Positions 6,513 through 14,117 of a DNA stretch of 25,540 nt are shown one piece after another; the stretch's first letter is position 1; each line of letters opens with the position of its first letter. Position numbers and translations under genes: made by a program. Source of the stretch: UBA4877 sp002399345 (GTDB taxonomy: Bacteria > Bacillota > Thermoanaerobacteria > Thermoanaerobacterales > UBA4877); the NCBI GenBank assembly GCA_036752905.1, contig DAIORT010000016.1:1-25540 (forward strand). Direction: 5' to 3'. A model generated the notes under the pieces. That model searched no databases. It was given only the letters and a program-made list of their open reading frames with translations, and was not told the DNA's origin.

Positions 6513-7445
6513 ATGATAGATAAACAATTGCTGACTAAAAACGGAATAGCTGTAATGAGACTGGCGCGGGAGTTTATTTCAATGCAACCGGGGCAGCGCA
6601 TTGAGACTGTGGGAGATTATGCGGACAAGCTGTGCCTCGGTAGGGGAACGATACAGTCGGCACTTAGATATCTCGAAGATTCAGGTGCTTTAAGGTTTGA
6701 TGCGAGGGGACACCTTGGGACTTATATAGAGGGTATTGACTACAAAAAGCTTTGGGAGGTAGCGGGTTTAAGAAGCATAACCGGTGTTATGCCTCTGCCG
6801 TATTCCCGAAAATATGAAGGCCTGGCCACTGGCATGTATAAAGCCTTTGAGAATGCTGATATACCATTTAATATGGCCTACATGAGGGGAGGCTACCGCA
6901 GGGAAGAGGCGCTGGAGCAAGGAAAATGTGATTTTATTGTCATGTCGATGCTTGCGGTGCAGCTTAATATAGAATCTGGCAATGAAATAGAAATAGTTAT
7001 GGACTTTGGCAGACATTCTTATGTGGGGGGGCACAAGGTATTATTTTCCGATCCTGCTAAAAGACAGATAGAAGATGGAATGAAGGTGGGATTAGACTCC
7101 AGTTCTATAGACCATTTCATACTGACATGCTATGAGTGCGAGGGAAAGAATGTTGACTTTGTGGAGTTAAGCTACAATCAGATATTGAAGAGCCTAACCG
7201 AAGGTATTATCGATGCGGCGGTATGGAATATAGATGAGGTGGTTGATAGCGGTCTTAATATAAAATACTATGATCTTAAAAACCCGAAGGTTCAAAGTTT
7301 GGATGAGAAAGATACGATAGCAGCTATAGCTGTAAAAAAGTCTAACTGGGGTATAAACGGTATATTGAAAGGTATAATTGATAAAGAATCTGTAATTGGT
7401 ATTCAAAACAAGGTACAATCAGGGGAGATAATGCCGTCGTATTAA
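6513..7445 (+). CDS. yhfZ: YhfZ-like GntR-type transcriptional regulator
   Basis: A 310-residue regulator resembling E. coli YhfZ. Residues about 1-75 form a winged-helix domain of GntR type (RIETVGDYADKLCLGRGTIQSALRYLEDSGALRFDARGHLGTYI). The rest is a YhfZ_C domain that looks like a periplasmic-binding-protein fold: ITGVMPLPYSRKYEGLATGMYKAFEN, GKCDFIVMSMLAV and IIDAAVWNIDEV. Such a domain probably binds a small-molecule effector. The start is ATG 6513 with AGGTGA 4 bases upstream; upstream in-frame codons lie before the transcript begins. It is the first gene of the second unit and sits directly behind operator copy 2, so it most likely represses both this unit and yhfU-yhfT. The effector may be the substrate or product of the yhf pathway (inference). 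Confidence 0.85.
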   Translation: MIDKQLLTKNGIAVMRLAREFISMQPGQRIETVGDYADKLCLGRGTIQSALRYLEDSGALRFDARGHLGTYIEGIDYKKLWEVAGLRSITGVMPLPYSRKYEGLATGMYKAFENADIPFNMAYMRGGYRREEALEQGKCDFIVMSMLAVQLNIESGNEIEIVMDFGRHSYVGGHKVLFSDPAKRQIEDGMKVGLDSSSIDHFILTCYECEGKNVDFVELSYNQILKSLTEGIIDAAVWNIDEVVDSGLNIKYYDLKNPKVQSLDEKDTIAAIAVKKSNWGINGILKGIIDKESVIGIQNKVQSGEIMPSY

Positions 7446-7460
7446 TATTTTTATGCTAAC

Positions 7461-7483
7461 ATACAAAGTCCTGTATATTGGAT
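7461..7483. promoter_or_regulatory. Degenerate third operator-like site between yhfZ and yhfY
   Basis: Aligned without gaps to the 23-bp operator core, 17 of 23 bases match, including TACAAA and an 8-base run TGTATATT (TGTATATTG with its neighbour). TATGCT stands four bases upstream, like the -10 of the true copies, but I see no -35. It may be a weak auxiliary site or a relic. Confidence 0.4.
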
Positions 7484-7497
7484 AGAGGGTGCTAATA

Positions 7498-7863
7498 TTG
7501 AATGCTGCAGAGAGGATAGAAATGCTTTGGCAAGGCAAGGTTATTTCGGATAATGTTAAGCGGATAGTGTTTAAAGCTATGGATTGGCTGAACAAAAAAC
7601 AACTGGACTTAGATTCGGATAACGGACAGATGTTTATTACTCATCTTGCTATGTCTCTGGAGAGGTGTGGCAAGGGTGAGGAAGTGGTGGCTCTACCGGA
7701 GGATATGATGGGCGAAGTCAGATCCAGTAAAGGTTATGGCCTAGCCTGTGAATTTATCGAATATCTAGAGGAATTGTTAAACTACGAGCTGCCGGAATGT
7801 GAAAAAGGCTATATTCTTTTGCATCTTTCAGTTTTAAAAGAAGGAGAGGTTAAGTGTGATTAA
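7498..7863 (+). CDS. yhfY: YhfY-like stand-alone PRD-domain protein
   Basis: A 121-residue protein made of a single PTS-regulation domain (PRD), resembling E. coli YhfY. Typical PRD features are the helix WLNKKQLDLDSDNGQMFITHLAMSLERCGKGEE, with a histidine in FITHLAMS, and a second half ending in EKGYILLHLSVLK, with another histidine near the usual phospho-acceptor position. I chose TTG 7498 because GAGGGTG lies 6 bases upstream and the N-terminus then matches the short family members. GTG 7489 would put the ribosome site inside the gene. There is no DNA-binding or PTS domain, so it may modulate a partner such as YhfZ according to phosphorylation state (inference). Its stop overlaps a 19-codon frame at 7856. 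Confidence 0.78.
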   Translation: MNAAERIEMLWQGKVISDNVKRIVFKAMDWLNKKQLDLDSDNGQMFITHLAMSLERCGKGEEVVALPEDMMGEVRSSKGYGLACEFIEYLEELLNYELPECEKGYILLHLSVLKEGEVKCD

Positions 7864-7915
7864 GATTCTTACAGGCTCGGGGGAACTTGAGGTATTATTA
7901 GGAGGCCAGATTTAA
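7856..7915 (+). CDS. Possible 19-residue small ORF coupled to yhfY
   Basis: GTG 7856 overlaps the yhfY stop by 8 bases. It is preceded by AAGGAG (7841-7846) at about 9 bases, one of the better ribosome sites of the cluster. The frame (MIKILTGSGELEVLLGGQI) ends at TAA 7915, 17 bases before the first possible yhfS start. It begins like many small alpha/beta domains and may be a peptide, a decayed gene start, or a coupling device. It could also be chance. Confidence 0.3.
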   Translation: MIKILTGSGELEVLLGGQI

Positions 7916-7965
7916 AAGAGAGTGGCAAGTACATGGATAACAACATAGTAATTGGGGTGAAGGAT

Positions 7966-9054
7966 ATGCAGACATTTCCTTTAGAATGTTTAACAATAGA
8001 GGAAGCGAAGAAACTACAGTTTAAATTGATCGATGTCATCACTCACAACCTTACAGGTCAAGAGTTCTTGAGTATGGGTGATTTGGGTGTGGTGCCCGGA
8101 TACGGCAGGCCTGTTATTACCACAAAAGTTGAAAAGATACTGGCCGAGTTTTTCGGCTCGCAGGATGCAGTGTTGGTGAGAGGATCGGGCACAGGAGCGA
8201 TAAGGTTTGCCCTTCAGGCTGTTTTACGTCCAGGAGACAGGGTATTGGTGCATGACTCCCCTGTATACTCCACAACATCTACTACAATGGAAAGTATGGG
8301 GCTTGATCTTGCCCGCGTGGATATGAATGATACGCAGGCACTGCTTAAGGCACTTAAGGATGACATAAAACTGGTATATATACAGCATTCCAGGCAGAAA
8401 AGCTCCGACAGGTATGATATGTATGAGCTTATACGTGCAATAAGGAAGGTTGCCGATGTGCCTATTATTACCGACGAAAATTATACGGTATTGAAGACAA
8501 GATATATCGGAACGCAGCTGGGTGCAAATGCTTCCTGTTTTTCATGCTTTAAACTCTTGGGCCCGGCAGGTATAGGCTGTGTGATATGCGATAGTGATAT
8601 TGCTGGCAGGATACGGGAGATGAATTACTCCGGAGGAGGACAGGTACAGGGATTCGAGGCCATGGAGGTAATGAGGTCCATGGTGTATGTACCTGTTATG
8701 CAGGCAATACAAGCTGAAGAGACTGCAAAGGTAACAGATGCAATAAATTCTGCTGAGGTTAAGGGAGCGAAAGCAGCTTATATAGTTAACGCTCAGTCTA
8801 GGACGATTCTTGTGGAGTTGGAAGAGCCTATTTCTGCCCGGGTAATAAAAGAAGCAGGTAAATTGGGAGCGGCGACCCATCCCGTAGGGTCGGAATCCAG
8901 ATATGAAGCTGTACCCATGTTTTATCGGGCATCGGGTACCTTTATTAAGGAAAATCCTGAAATAAAGGATTATATCATAAGGATAAATCCCATGAGATCA
9001 GGAAGCGAAACGGTTTTGAGGATATTGAAGGAGGCTATGGAGAAGGTTAGGTGA
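7966..9054 (+). CDS. yhfS: YhfS-like PLP-dependent aminotransferase-fold enzyme
   Basis: A 362-residue fold-type I PLP enzyme resembling E. coli YhfS. The family N-terminus (QTFPLECLTIEEA) fits ATG 7966, which has GGGGTGA 5 bases upstream. ATG 7933 would add 11 residues. Features in order are FLSMGDLGVVPGYGRP, the phosphate-side GSGTGAIRFALQAVL, HDSPVYSTT, DENYTVLK in the cofactor-Asp region, and SCFSCFKLLGPAGIG, where K196 is the expected Schiff-base lysine. The tail carries IRINPMRSGSETVLRILKE. It is near the family's usual length, cytosolic, and ends 4 bases before yhfX, with which it is probably coupled. The reaction (transamination, elimination or other) is unknown. Pairing with a racemase-fold enzyme suggests handling of an unusual amino acid. 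Confidence 0.87.
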   Translation: MQTFPLECLTIEEAKKLQFKLIDVITHNLTGQEFLSMGDLGVVPGYGRPVITTKVEKILAEFFGSQDAVLVRGSGTGAIRFALQAVLRPGDRVLVHDSPVYSTTSTTMESMGLDLARVDMNDTQALLKALKDDIKLVYIQHSRQKSSDRYDMYELIRAIRKVADVPIITDENYTVLKTRYIGTQLGANASCFSCFKLLGPAGIGCVICDSDIAGRIREMNYSGGGQVQGFEAMEVMRSMVYVPVMQAIQAEETAKVTDAINSAEVKGAKAAYIVNAQSRTILVELEEPISARVIKEAGKLGAATHPVGSESRYEAVPMFYRASGTFIKENPEIKDYIIRINPMRSGSETVLRILKEAMEKVR

Positions 9055-9058
9055 TGAC

Positions 9059-10216
9059 ATGTTTATAGAGGCATTATTAGAGAATAATCCGGAGCTTGTA
9101 GATGCTGCATATTCCTTTTACAAAAAAGGAGATATCGGTCCTAACACATATTGTGTGGATATGGACATGGTTAAGAAAAATGCATCGCTTTTAGTTCAGG
9201 CCGGTAAGAGATACGGCATTAAGCTTTACTTTATGAGTAAACAATTTGGACGTAACCCTGTTATCTCCAGATCTGTGGTTGAAAGCGGTATAGAAAGTGC
9301 TGTGGCTGTGGATATGGATGAGGCACGCGTTCTTTATAAGAATGGTATAAAGATTGGCCATCTGGGACACCTTGTGCAGATTGCACACAGGGATATAAAT
9401 GAGGCGCTGGATATGAGACCAGAGGTCATGACATGTTTTAGTACAGAGAAGGCTGCTGAGATAAACGAGGCAGCACATGAAAAAGGTATGGTGCAGGATA
9501 TACTTCTCCGGGCTATAGGGAACAAAGGTTATATATATCCCGGACAGGAAGGAGGGATAAAGCTGGATAGCCTTGGCCAGGCCGTAGAAAAAATAAAAGA
9601 AATGAGCAATGTAAGGATTACGGGTATCACCTCTTTTCCGTGCTTTTTATACAGACGGGAAGGAAACAGGATAGAACCTACTGAAAACATGAATGTATTA
9701 AGAAAAGCGGCAGACGTTTTGAATGGTATGGGTATTGAAGTCAAACAGGTAAATGGCCCCAGTGCGACATGTGTTTCCTCTATTCCGCTGTTAAAGAAAA
9801 TGGGGGTAACCCATGGAGAACCGGGCCATGCTTTGACCGGTACTACACCGCTTCATGCTCAGGGCAGACAGCCGGAAGGCCAGGCCATGCTTTATATAAC
9901 GGAGGTTTCACACAGAATGGACGACCAGGCATATGTGTTCGGCGGAGGATTTTATCCTCGCTCGCATATGAAATACGCATATAGCCCACGTCTTAAGGCA
10001 CGGTTTGATGCCGAGCAGCCTCCGGCGGATTCCATAGATTACTATGGCAGTGTTTTTGACAGAAATGAGTGTTTAAAAACAGGTGACGTCCTGATATATG
10101 CATTCAGGACACAGATATTTTTCACGAGGGCTAGGGTGGCGGTCATCTCCGGTATAAAAAAAGGTCGGCCGCACATTGTAGGTATCTTTACCTCGCAGGG
10201 AGATGAGATAAAATAA
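9059..10216 (+). CDS. yhfX: YhfX-like alanine racemase-fold (type III PLP) enzyme
   Basis: A 385-residue protein resembling E. coli YhfX, with the TIM-barrel N-domain and C-terminal beta-domain of alanine racemases. The likely PLP lysine is K61 in LYFMSKQFGRNP. Later motifs are GHLGHLVQI, LLRAIGNKGYIYPGQEGGI, GITSFPCF, VNGPSATCVSS and HGEPGHALTGTTP (cofactor-phosphate side). The end has FGGGFYPRSHMKYAY, SIDYYGSV and YAFRTQIFFTRARVAVISG. Length matches the family. AGGTGA lies 6 bases before ATG 9059. It is probably a racemase, epimerase or decarboxylase acting on the same metabolite as YhfS, but no activity can be assigned from sequence. yhfW starts 5 bases after its stop. Confidence 0.87.
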   Translation: MFIEALLENNPELVDAAYSFYKKGDIGPNTYCVDMDMVKKNASLLVQAGKRYGIKLYFMSKQFGRNPVISRSVVESGIESAVAVDMDEARVLYKNGIKIGHLGHLVQIAHRDINEALDMRPEVMTCFSTEKAAEINEAAHEKGMVQDILLRAIGNKGYIYPGQEGGIKLDSLGQAVEKIKEMSNVRITGITSFPCFLYRREGNRIEPTENMNVLRKAADVLNGMGIEVKQVNGPSATCVSSIPLLKKMGVTHGEPGHALTGTTPLHAQGRQPEGQAMLYITEVSHRMDDQAYVFGGGFYPRSHMKYAYSPRLKARFDAEQPPADSIDYYGSVFDRNECLKTGDVLIYAFRTQIFFTRARVAVISGIKKGRPHIVGIFTSQGDEIK

Positions 10217-10221
10217 GAAGA

Positions 10222-11424
10222 GTGATACTTGTGGTTTTAGACAGCCTGGGTGTGGGGGCAATGAATGATGTTCCCGAGGTGCGGCCGCAGGATAAAGGTG
10301 CCGATACTTTAAAGCATGTAGCGGAGCAAAGCAATCTTGTTATACCCAATCTGGAGAAAATGGGTGTGGGATATCTTACTACCGTTGACAAGATAAAAAA
10401 AGTGCAAAACCCTATTGCCAGCATCGGCAGTAGTAACCTGGCCCATTTTGGAGCAGATACCTATCAGGGACATCAAGAAATAATGGGCACAAAGCCCAAG
10501 ATGCCTGTTATAAGGCCATTTGCAGATTATATAGATAAGGTTGAGACAGCCTTAAAGCGGGCCGGCTATGATGTCAAGCGGCCGGACCCCATGCACCCTT
10601 TCCTCCTGATAAACGGCTTGGTTACCGTTGCAGACAATCTGGAGGCCGATCCCGGCCAGAATTATAACCTTACCGCGCCTTTAGATTATATATCATTTGA
10701 GGATGAGCTTAAGATAGGAAATATTGTAAGACAGAATGTGGAAGTAGGAAGGGTTATAGTTTTTGGTGGTAGGGAGGTAACAATAGAAGATATATTGAAA
10801 GCGAAGCAGATAAAGGCAGGGGGCATCGTAGGTATAGATGCCCCGCAGTCCGGCGTATACCGTACCGGTTATATGGTTCGACATCTGGGTTATGGTGTTA
10901 ACCCTGATGTTCAGGTTCCCACTATACTTAAGAAAGCCGGCTACGATGTATCCCTCATAGGCAAGATGGCAGATGTCATAGAGTGTAGCGGAGCAAAGTA
11001 TCTTCCTATGGTATCAACCGAAGGGGTACTTTCATTGATACTTGACAGAATGAAAGAGCAGCGAAACGGATTAATTGCGGCTAACGTACAGGAAACTGAT
11101 CTGGCGGGGCATTCTCAGGACCCCGTAAGGTATGCGGACAGGCTTAAGACAGTGGATACCTTTTTACCTCACATATTGGAAAATATGGAGGATGAAGATG
11201 TACTCATCATTACCGGAGATCACGGCAATGACCCCACTATAGGCCACAGTCATCATACAAGAGAGTGCACTGTACTTCTGGTGTACGGCAGGAAACTCAA
11301 AAAGGTAAATCTCGGGGTGCGACCAACTCTATCGGATATAGGAGCTACCGTGGCGGAGTATTTTAAAGTAGACTTGCCGGAAAGTGGAAACAGCTTTTTA
11401 AATGAGGTCTTGCAGAATAAATAA
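10222..11424 (+). CDS. yhfW: YhfW-like phosphopentomutase-family metalloenzyme
   Basis: A 400-residue member of the alkaline-phosphatase-superfamily mutases, close to DeoB (phosphopentomutase) and to E. coli YhfW. Metal-ligand motifs are VVLDSLGVGAMND at the N-terminus and ITGDHGNDPTIGHSHHTRE near the C-terminus. GADTYQGHQEIMGTKP matches the DeoB segment that carries the phospho-accepting threonine. The cap domain lies between, with DNLEADPGQNYN, GRVIVFGGREV, IVGIDAPQSGVYRTGYMVRHLGYG and NVQETDLAGHSQD. GTG 10222 is the only standard start after the yhfX stop, and its ribosome site (AGAAGA) is weak. The family N-terminus would prefer two or three more residues, so initiation at ATA 10213 behind GGGAG is conceivable. 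Last gene of the unit, probably moving a phosphate on a sugar-like intermediate. Confidence 0.87.
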   Translation: MILVVLDSLGVGAMNDVPEVRPQDKGADTLKHVAEQSNLVIPNLEKMGVGYLTTVDKIKKVQNPIASIGSSNLAHFGADTYQGHQEIMGTKPKMPVIRPFADYIDKVETALKRAGYDVKRPDPMHPFLLINGLVTVADNLEADPGQNYNLTAPLDYISFEDELKIGNIVRQNVEVGRVIVFGGREVTIEDILKAKQIKAGGIVGIDAPQSGVYRTGYMVRHLGYGVNPDVQVPTILKKAGYDVSLIGKMADVIECSGAKYLPMVSTEGVLSLILDRMKEQRNGLIAANVQETDLAGHSQDPVRYADRLKTVDTFLPHILENMEDEDVLIITGDHGNDPTIGHSHHTRECTVLLVYGRKLKKVNLGVRPTLSDIGATVAEYFKVDLPESGNSFLNEVLQNK

Positions 11425-11443
11425 AGTTGATATTATGAGGTAA

Positions 11444-11480
11444 AAATTATGACGGGCTATATTTAAGCCCGTCATAATTT
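11444..11480. terminator. Bidirectional terminator between yhfW and carD
   Basis: A perfect 15-bp stem (11444-11458 with 11466-11480) around a 7-base loop. A-rich sequence on the left and T-rich on the right let it serve both the plus-strand yhf unit and the minus-strand carD gene that converge here. Confidence 0.9.
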
Positions 11481-11530
11481 TATATAAGTTTATATATTTT
11501 GCGGTTATAATAAATATTTACCCGTTATTT

Positions 11531-12067
11531 TTACTCGCCATTATTTTCCACCCTGTCTTCAACTAAAGCATCGACCCTGGATGTGATATACTCCGGCACA
11601 TCGTCTTTGGGTATACCCAGTGCTACGGATAATTCACCGAATAAAAGCTCTTCCGCGCGTTTCATGAACTTTTCATCTATGGCGCCAAATTTGCGATTTT
11701 GATCCTCTACTTCCTGTTTTTTAGTATGCAAGGACTTGGTGAGCTCTATCAAATCCTCACAATTGTGTGTTTTCAGCAATGCTTGGTAATGTTGAGTAAG
11801 CTGACTTGTAGCTTTGCTGTTACAGGGTTCCGCTTGAATAGAGGGAATTTTGTCGATCAGATGCTCGGCCTCTTTTTTGGAGATAACGGGCCGCAAGAAT
11901 ATTTTACCGTTATCCACCGGAGTATAAATTGTGAATTGCTGGTACAGGGGTTGTAAAGTGTAGTAAAGATGACTCTCTTTTTCCTTCGGTGACCTGTGCA
12001 TCGAAATATCTTTTACTTTGCATATTCCGGCATTTTCATGAATAAGAAAACTACCGATCTGATACAT
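11531..12067 (-). CDS. CarD/CdnL-family RNA polymerase-binding regulator
   Basis: A 178-residue protein with an N-terminal CarD/TRCF RNA-polymerase interaction domain (YQIGSFLIHENAGICKVKDIS, then YYTLQPLY...IYTPVDNGKIFLRPVIS). A helical C-terminal domain follows (LLKTHNCEDLIELTKSLHTKKQEVEDQNRKFGAIDEKFMKRAEELLFGELSVALGIP, residues about 98-160). This layout is that of CarD/CdnL proteins, which bind the polymerase beta subunit and stabilise open complexes. The DNA-contacting tryptophan of mycobacterial CarD is not seen. I chose ATG 12067 because GGAGGT lies about 8 bases before it. A TTG 15 bases upstream lies within that ribosome site and is rejected. Convergent with yhfW; promoter predicted at 12220-12248. 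Confidence 0.88.
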   Translation of the reverse strand: MYQIGSFLIHENAGICKVKDISMHRSPKEKESHLYYTLQPLYQQFTIYTPVDNGKIFLRPVISKKEAEHLIDKIPSIQAEPCNSKATSQLTQHYQALLKTHNCEDLIELTKSLHTKKQEVEDQNRKFGAIDEKFMKRAEELLFGELSVALGIPKDDVPEYITSRVDALVEDRVENNGE

Positions 12068-12439
12068 AACATTTACCTCCAAGGCTAATTGCAGATGTTA
12101 TTTACTAATGGTTAAACATCCGTAATTATTTTTTCAAGTCTAGAAATTAATAAACAGCGTGACTGCTTTAACAACCGAATTTACGTTCGTTAAAACATCA
12201 CACCGCGTTCACTATATCTATTATAACATATATTTAGACACTTTGTAAGTATAAGTATAAATTTTTTAAAATAGTCTTTATTTGCAAAAAATGTTACCGC
12301 TTATCAGAAAGATATATGTTACTTGCCGAGAGAAAGAGTATTTTATATATTAAAAATGTCCGGCGTAATGATATAATAAATATATTATGTCGACTTTTTA
12401 ATGTATACTGTAAATTTTTAAAGGGGGTGGAATTTAAAA
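12068..12439. other. Divergent intergenic region between carD and ggt
   Basis: A 372-base, AT-rich gap. Its left half holds the carD leader (about 145 bases), with TTTAAC...GTTAAA inverted near 12168-12195, and a minus-strand promoter. The right half holds weak -10-like boxes for ggt (TATAAT 12372-12377, TATACT 12404-12409) without good -35 partners, and the ribosome site AAGGGGGTGG before ggt. I see no gene in it. Confidence 0.5.
12220..12248 (-). promoter_or_regulatory. Candidate promoter of carD
   Basis: On the minus strand, TTACAA (12248-12243) and a perfect TATAAT (12225-12220) are separated by 17 bp. The -35 matches consensus only partly. Confidence 0.55.
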
Positions 12440-14047
12440 ATGAAAATTGATGCTTTGAAATATAATTATCCATCAAGGAGAAATGTTATTTTTGGAAAGA
12501 GAGGTATGGTAGCCACATCACAGCCGCTGGCGGCCCAAGCCGGCCTTGACATAATGAAGAAGGGCGGAAATGCGGTCGATGCGGCCGTGGCTACAGCTGC
12601 GGCGCTTACCGTGTTGGAGCCGACGTCCAACGGCATCGGTAGTGATAATTTTGCTATCGTTAGTATGAAAGACAAACTCTATGGTTTAAACTCCAGTGGT
12701 TATGCTCCTGCCGCTATATCTATTCAAAAACTTAAGGAAAAAGGATACAAGGAAATCCCAAAACGTGGCTTCATACCTGTGACCGTTCCGGGGGCTCCTG
12801 CAGGCTGGGCGCAGCTTTCAAAAAGGTTTGGGAAACTGCCTTTTGCAGAGCTTTTGGCCCCCGCAATAGAATATGCGGATAAGGGTTATCCGGTGGCGCC
12901 CACTACTGCATCTAACTGGGAGAATGACCTGGATGAGTTTTCACATACTTTAAAGGGTGAGGAATTTAATTATTGGTTTGAGACCTTTACTCCCACAGGT
13001 AGGGCGCCTGTACCCGGTGAGACGGTTATACTTAAAGATCATGCGAAGACCTTGCGTGAGATAGCGGAGACACAGGCACAGAGTTTTTATCATGGTGATC
13101 TTGCTAAGAGAATTGTAGGGTTCTCCAAGAGGTATGGAGGATATCTGGACGCGAGTGACCTGGCTGAGTATAACAGCGAATGGGTGGATCCCATAAGCAT
13201 AAATTACAGGGGTTACGATATATGGGAGCTGCCGCCAAATGGCCAGGGGATTGTTGCCTTGATGGTGCTTAATATATTAAAAGGTTATGAATTTGAAAAA
13301 AGGGAGACCACCCGTACATATCATCTCATAGTAGAGGCGCTCAAGCTGGCTTTTGCAGATGCTCAAAAGTATATAACCGATCCGAGATATATGAATGTAG
13401 GAGTAAGCGAGCTTCTATCAAGTGCTTATGCAGATGAGCGGAGGAGGCTCATAGGCAGGACAGCCATGCTACCGGCGGCGGGAGATCCACACAGCGGAGG
13501 CACTGTCTACCTGTGCTGTGCAGACTCTGAGGGCAATATGGTATCAATGATACAGAGTAACTATCTGGGATTTGGTTCCGGCCTGGTTGTTCCCGGAACA
13601 GGAATCGCCCTTCAAGACCGCGGTTATAATTTTTCCATGGATGAGGCTCAGGACAACTGCCTTGCCCCGCGCAAAAGGCCTTATCATACGATTATACCGG
13701 GCTTTATGACGAAAAACGGCAGGGCGGTAGGGCCCTTTGGGGTTATGGGATGTTTTATGCAGCCGCAAGGCCACGTGCAGGTTGTAATGAATACGCTGGA
13801 CTTTCATATGAACCCTCAGGATGCTCTTGATGCACCCAGGGTGCAGTGGGTAGGAGGTAAAAATATAGAGATCGAGCCGTTTGTTTCTTTGCCTGTGCTG
13901 CAGGGTTTAAAAGAAATGGGCCATGAGGTTACCGTGATGCATGATGTGAACGGCTTCGGACGGGGGGAAATCATTTGGAGGGGTGATGACGGTACATTAT
14001 GTGGGGGAACGGAACCGCGTACGGACGGATATATAGCAGTATGGTAA
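12440..14047 (+). CDS. ggt: Gamma-glutamyltransferase-family Ntn hydrolase without signal peptide
   Basis: A 535-residue gamma-glutamyltranspeptidase/cephalosporin-acylase family protein. The large-subunit half begins with GMVATSQPLAAQAGLDIMKKGGNAVDAAVATAAALTVLEP, followed by RGFIPVTVPGAPAGW. T355 in SGGTVYLCCAD is the expected autocleavage site and N-terminal nucleophile of the small subunit. It is followed by GFGSGLVVPGTGIALQDRG and CLAPRKRPYHTIIPG. There is no signal peptide, so it acts in the cytosol, as B. subtilis YwrD-like members are thought to. AAGGGGGTGG lies about 10 bases before the ATG. Likely roles are hydrolysis or transfer of gamma-glutamyl groups (glutathione, gamma-glutamyl peptides) or an acylase activity. 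It stands alone, converging with the tetR-type gene. Confidence 0.9.
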   Translation: MKIDALKYNYPSRRNVIFGKRGMVATSQPLAAQAGLDIMKKGGNAVDAAVATAAALTVLEPTSNGIGSDNFAIVSMKDKLYGLNSSGYAPAAISIQKLKEKGYKEIPKRGFIPVTVPGAPAGWAQLSKRFGKLPFAELLAPAIEYADKGYPVAPTTASNWENDLDEFSHTLKGEEFNYWFETFTPTGRAPVPGETVILKDHAKTLREIAETQAQSFYHGDLAKRIVGFSKRYGGYLDASDLAEYNSEWVDPISINYRGYDIWELPPNGQGIVALMVLNILKGYEFEKRETTRTYHLIVEALKLAFADAQKYITDPRYMNVGVSELLSSAYADERRRLIGRTAMLPAAGDPHSGGTVYLCCADSEGNMVSMIQSNYLGFGSGLVVPGTGIALQDRGYNFSMDEAQDNCLAPRKRPYHTIIPGFMTKNGRAVGPFGVMGCFMQPQGHVQVVMNTLDFHMNPQDALDAPRVQWVGGKNIEIEPFVSLPVLQGLKEMGHEVTVMHDVNGFGRGEIIWRGDDGTLCGGTEPRTDGYIAVW

Positions 14048-14117
14048 CCGTTACCATATAGGCAGAGATATGTGCCGAAATCGAACCTGAACTGTTGAAC
14101 GTAGGTGGAGGACATTG

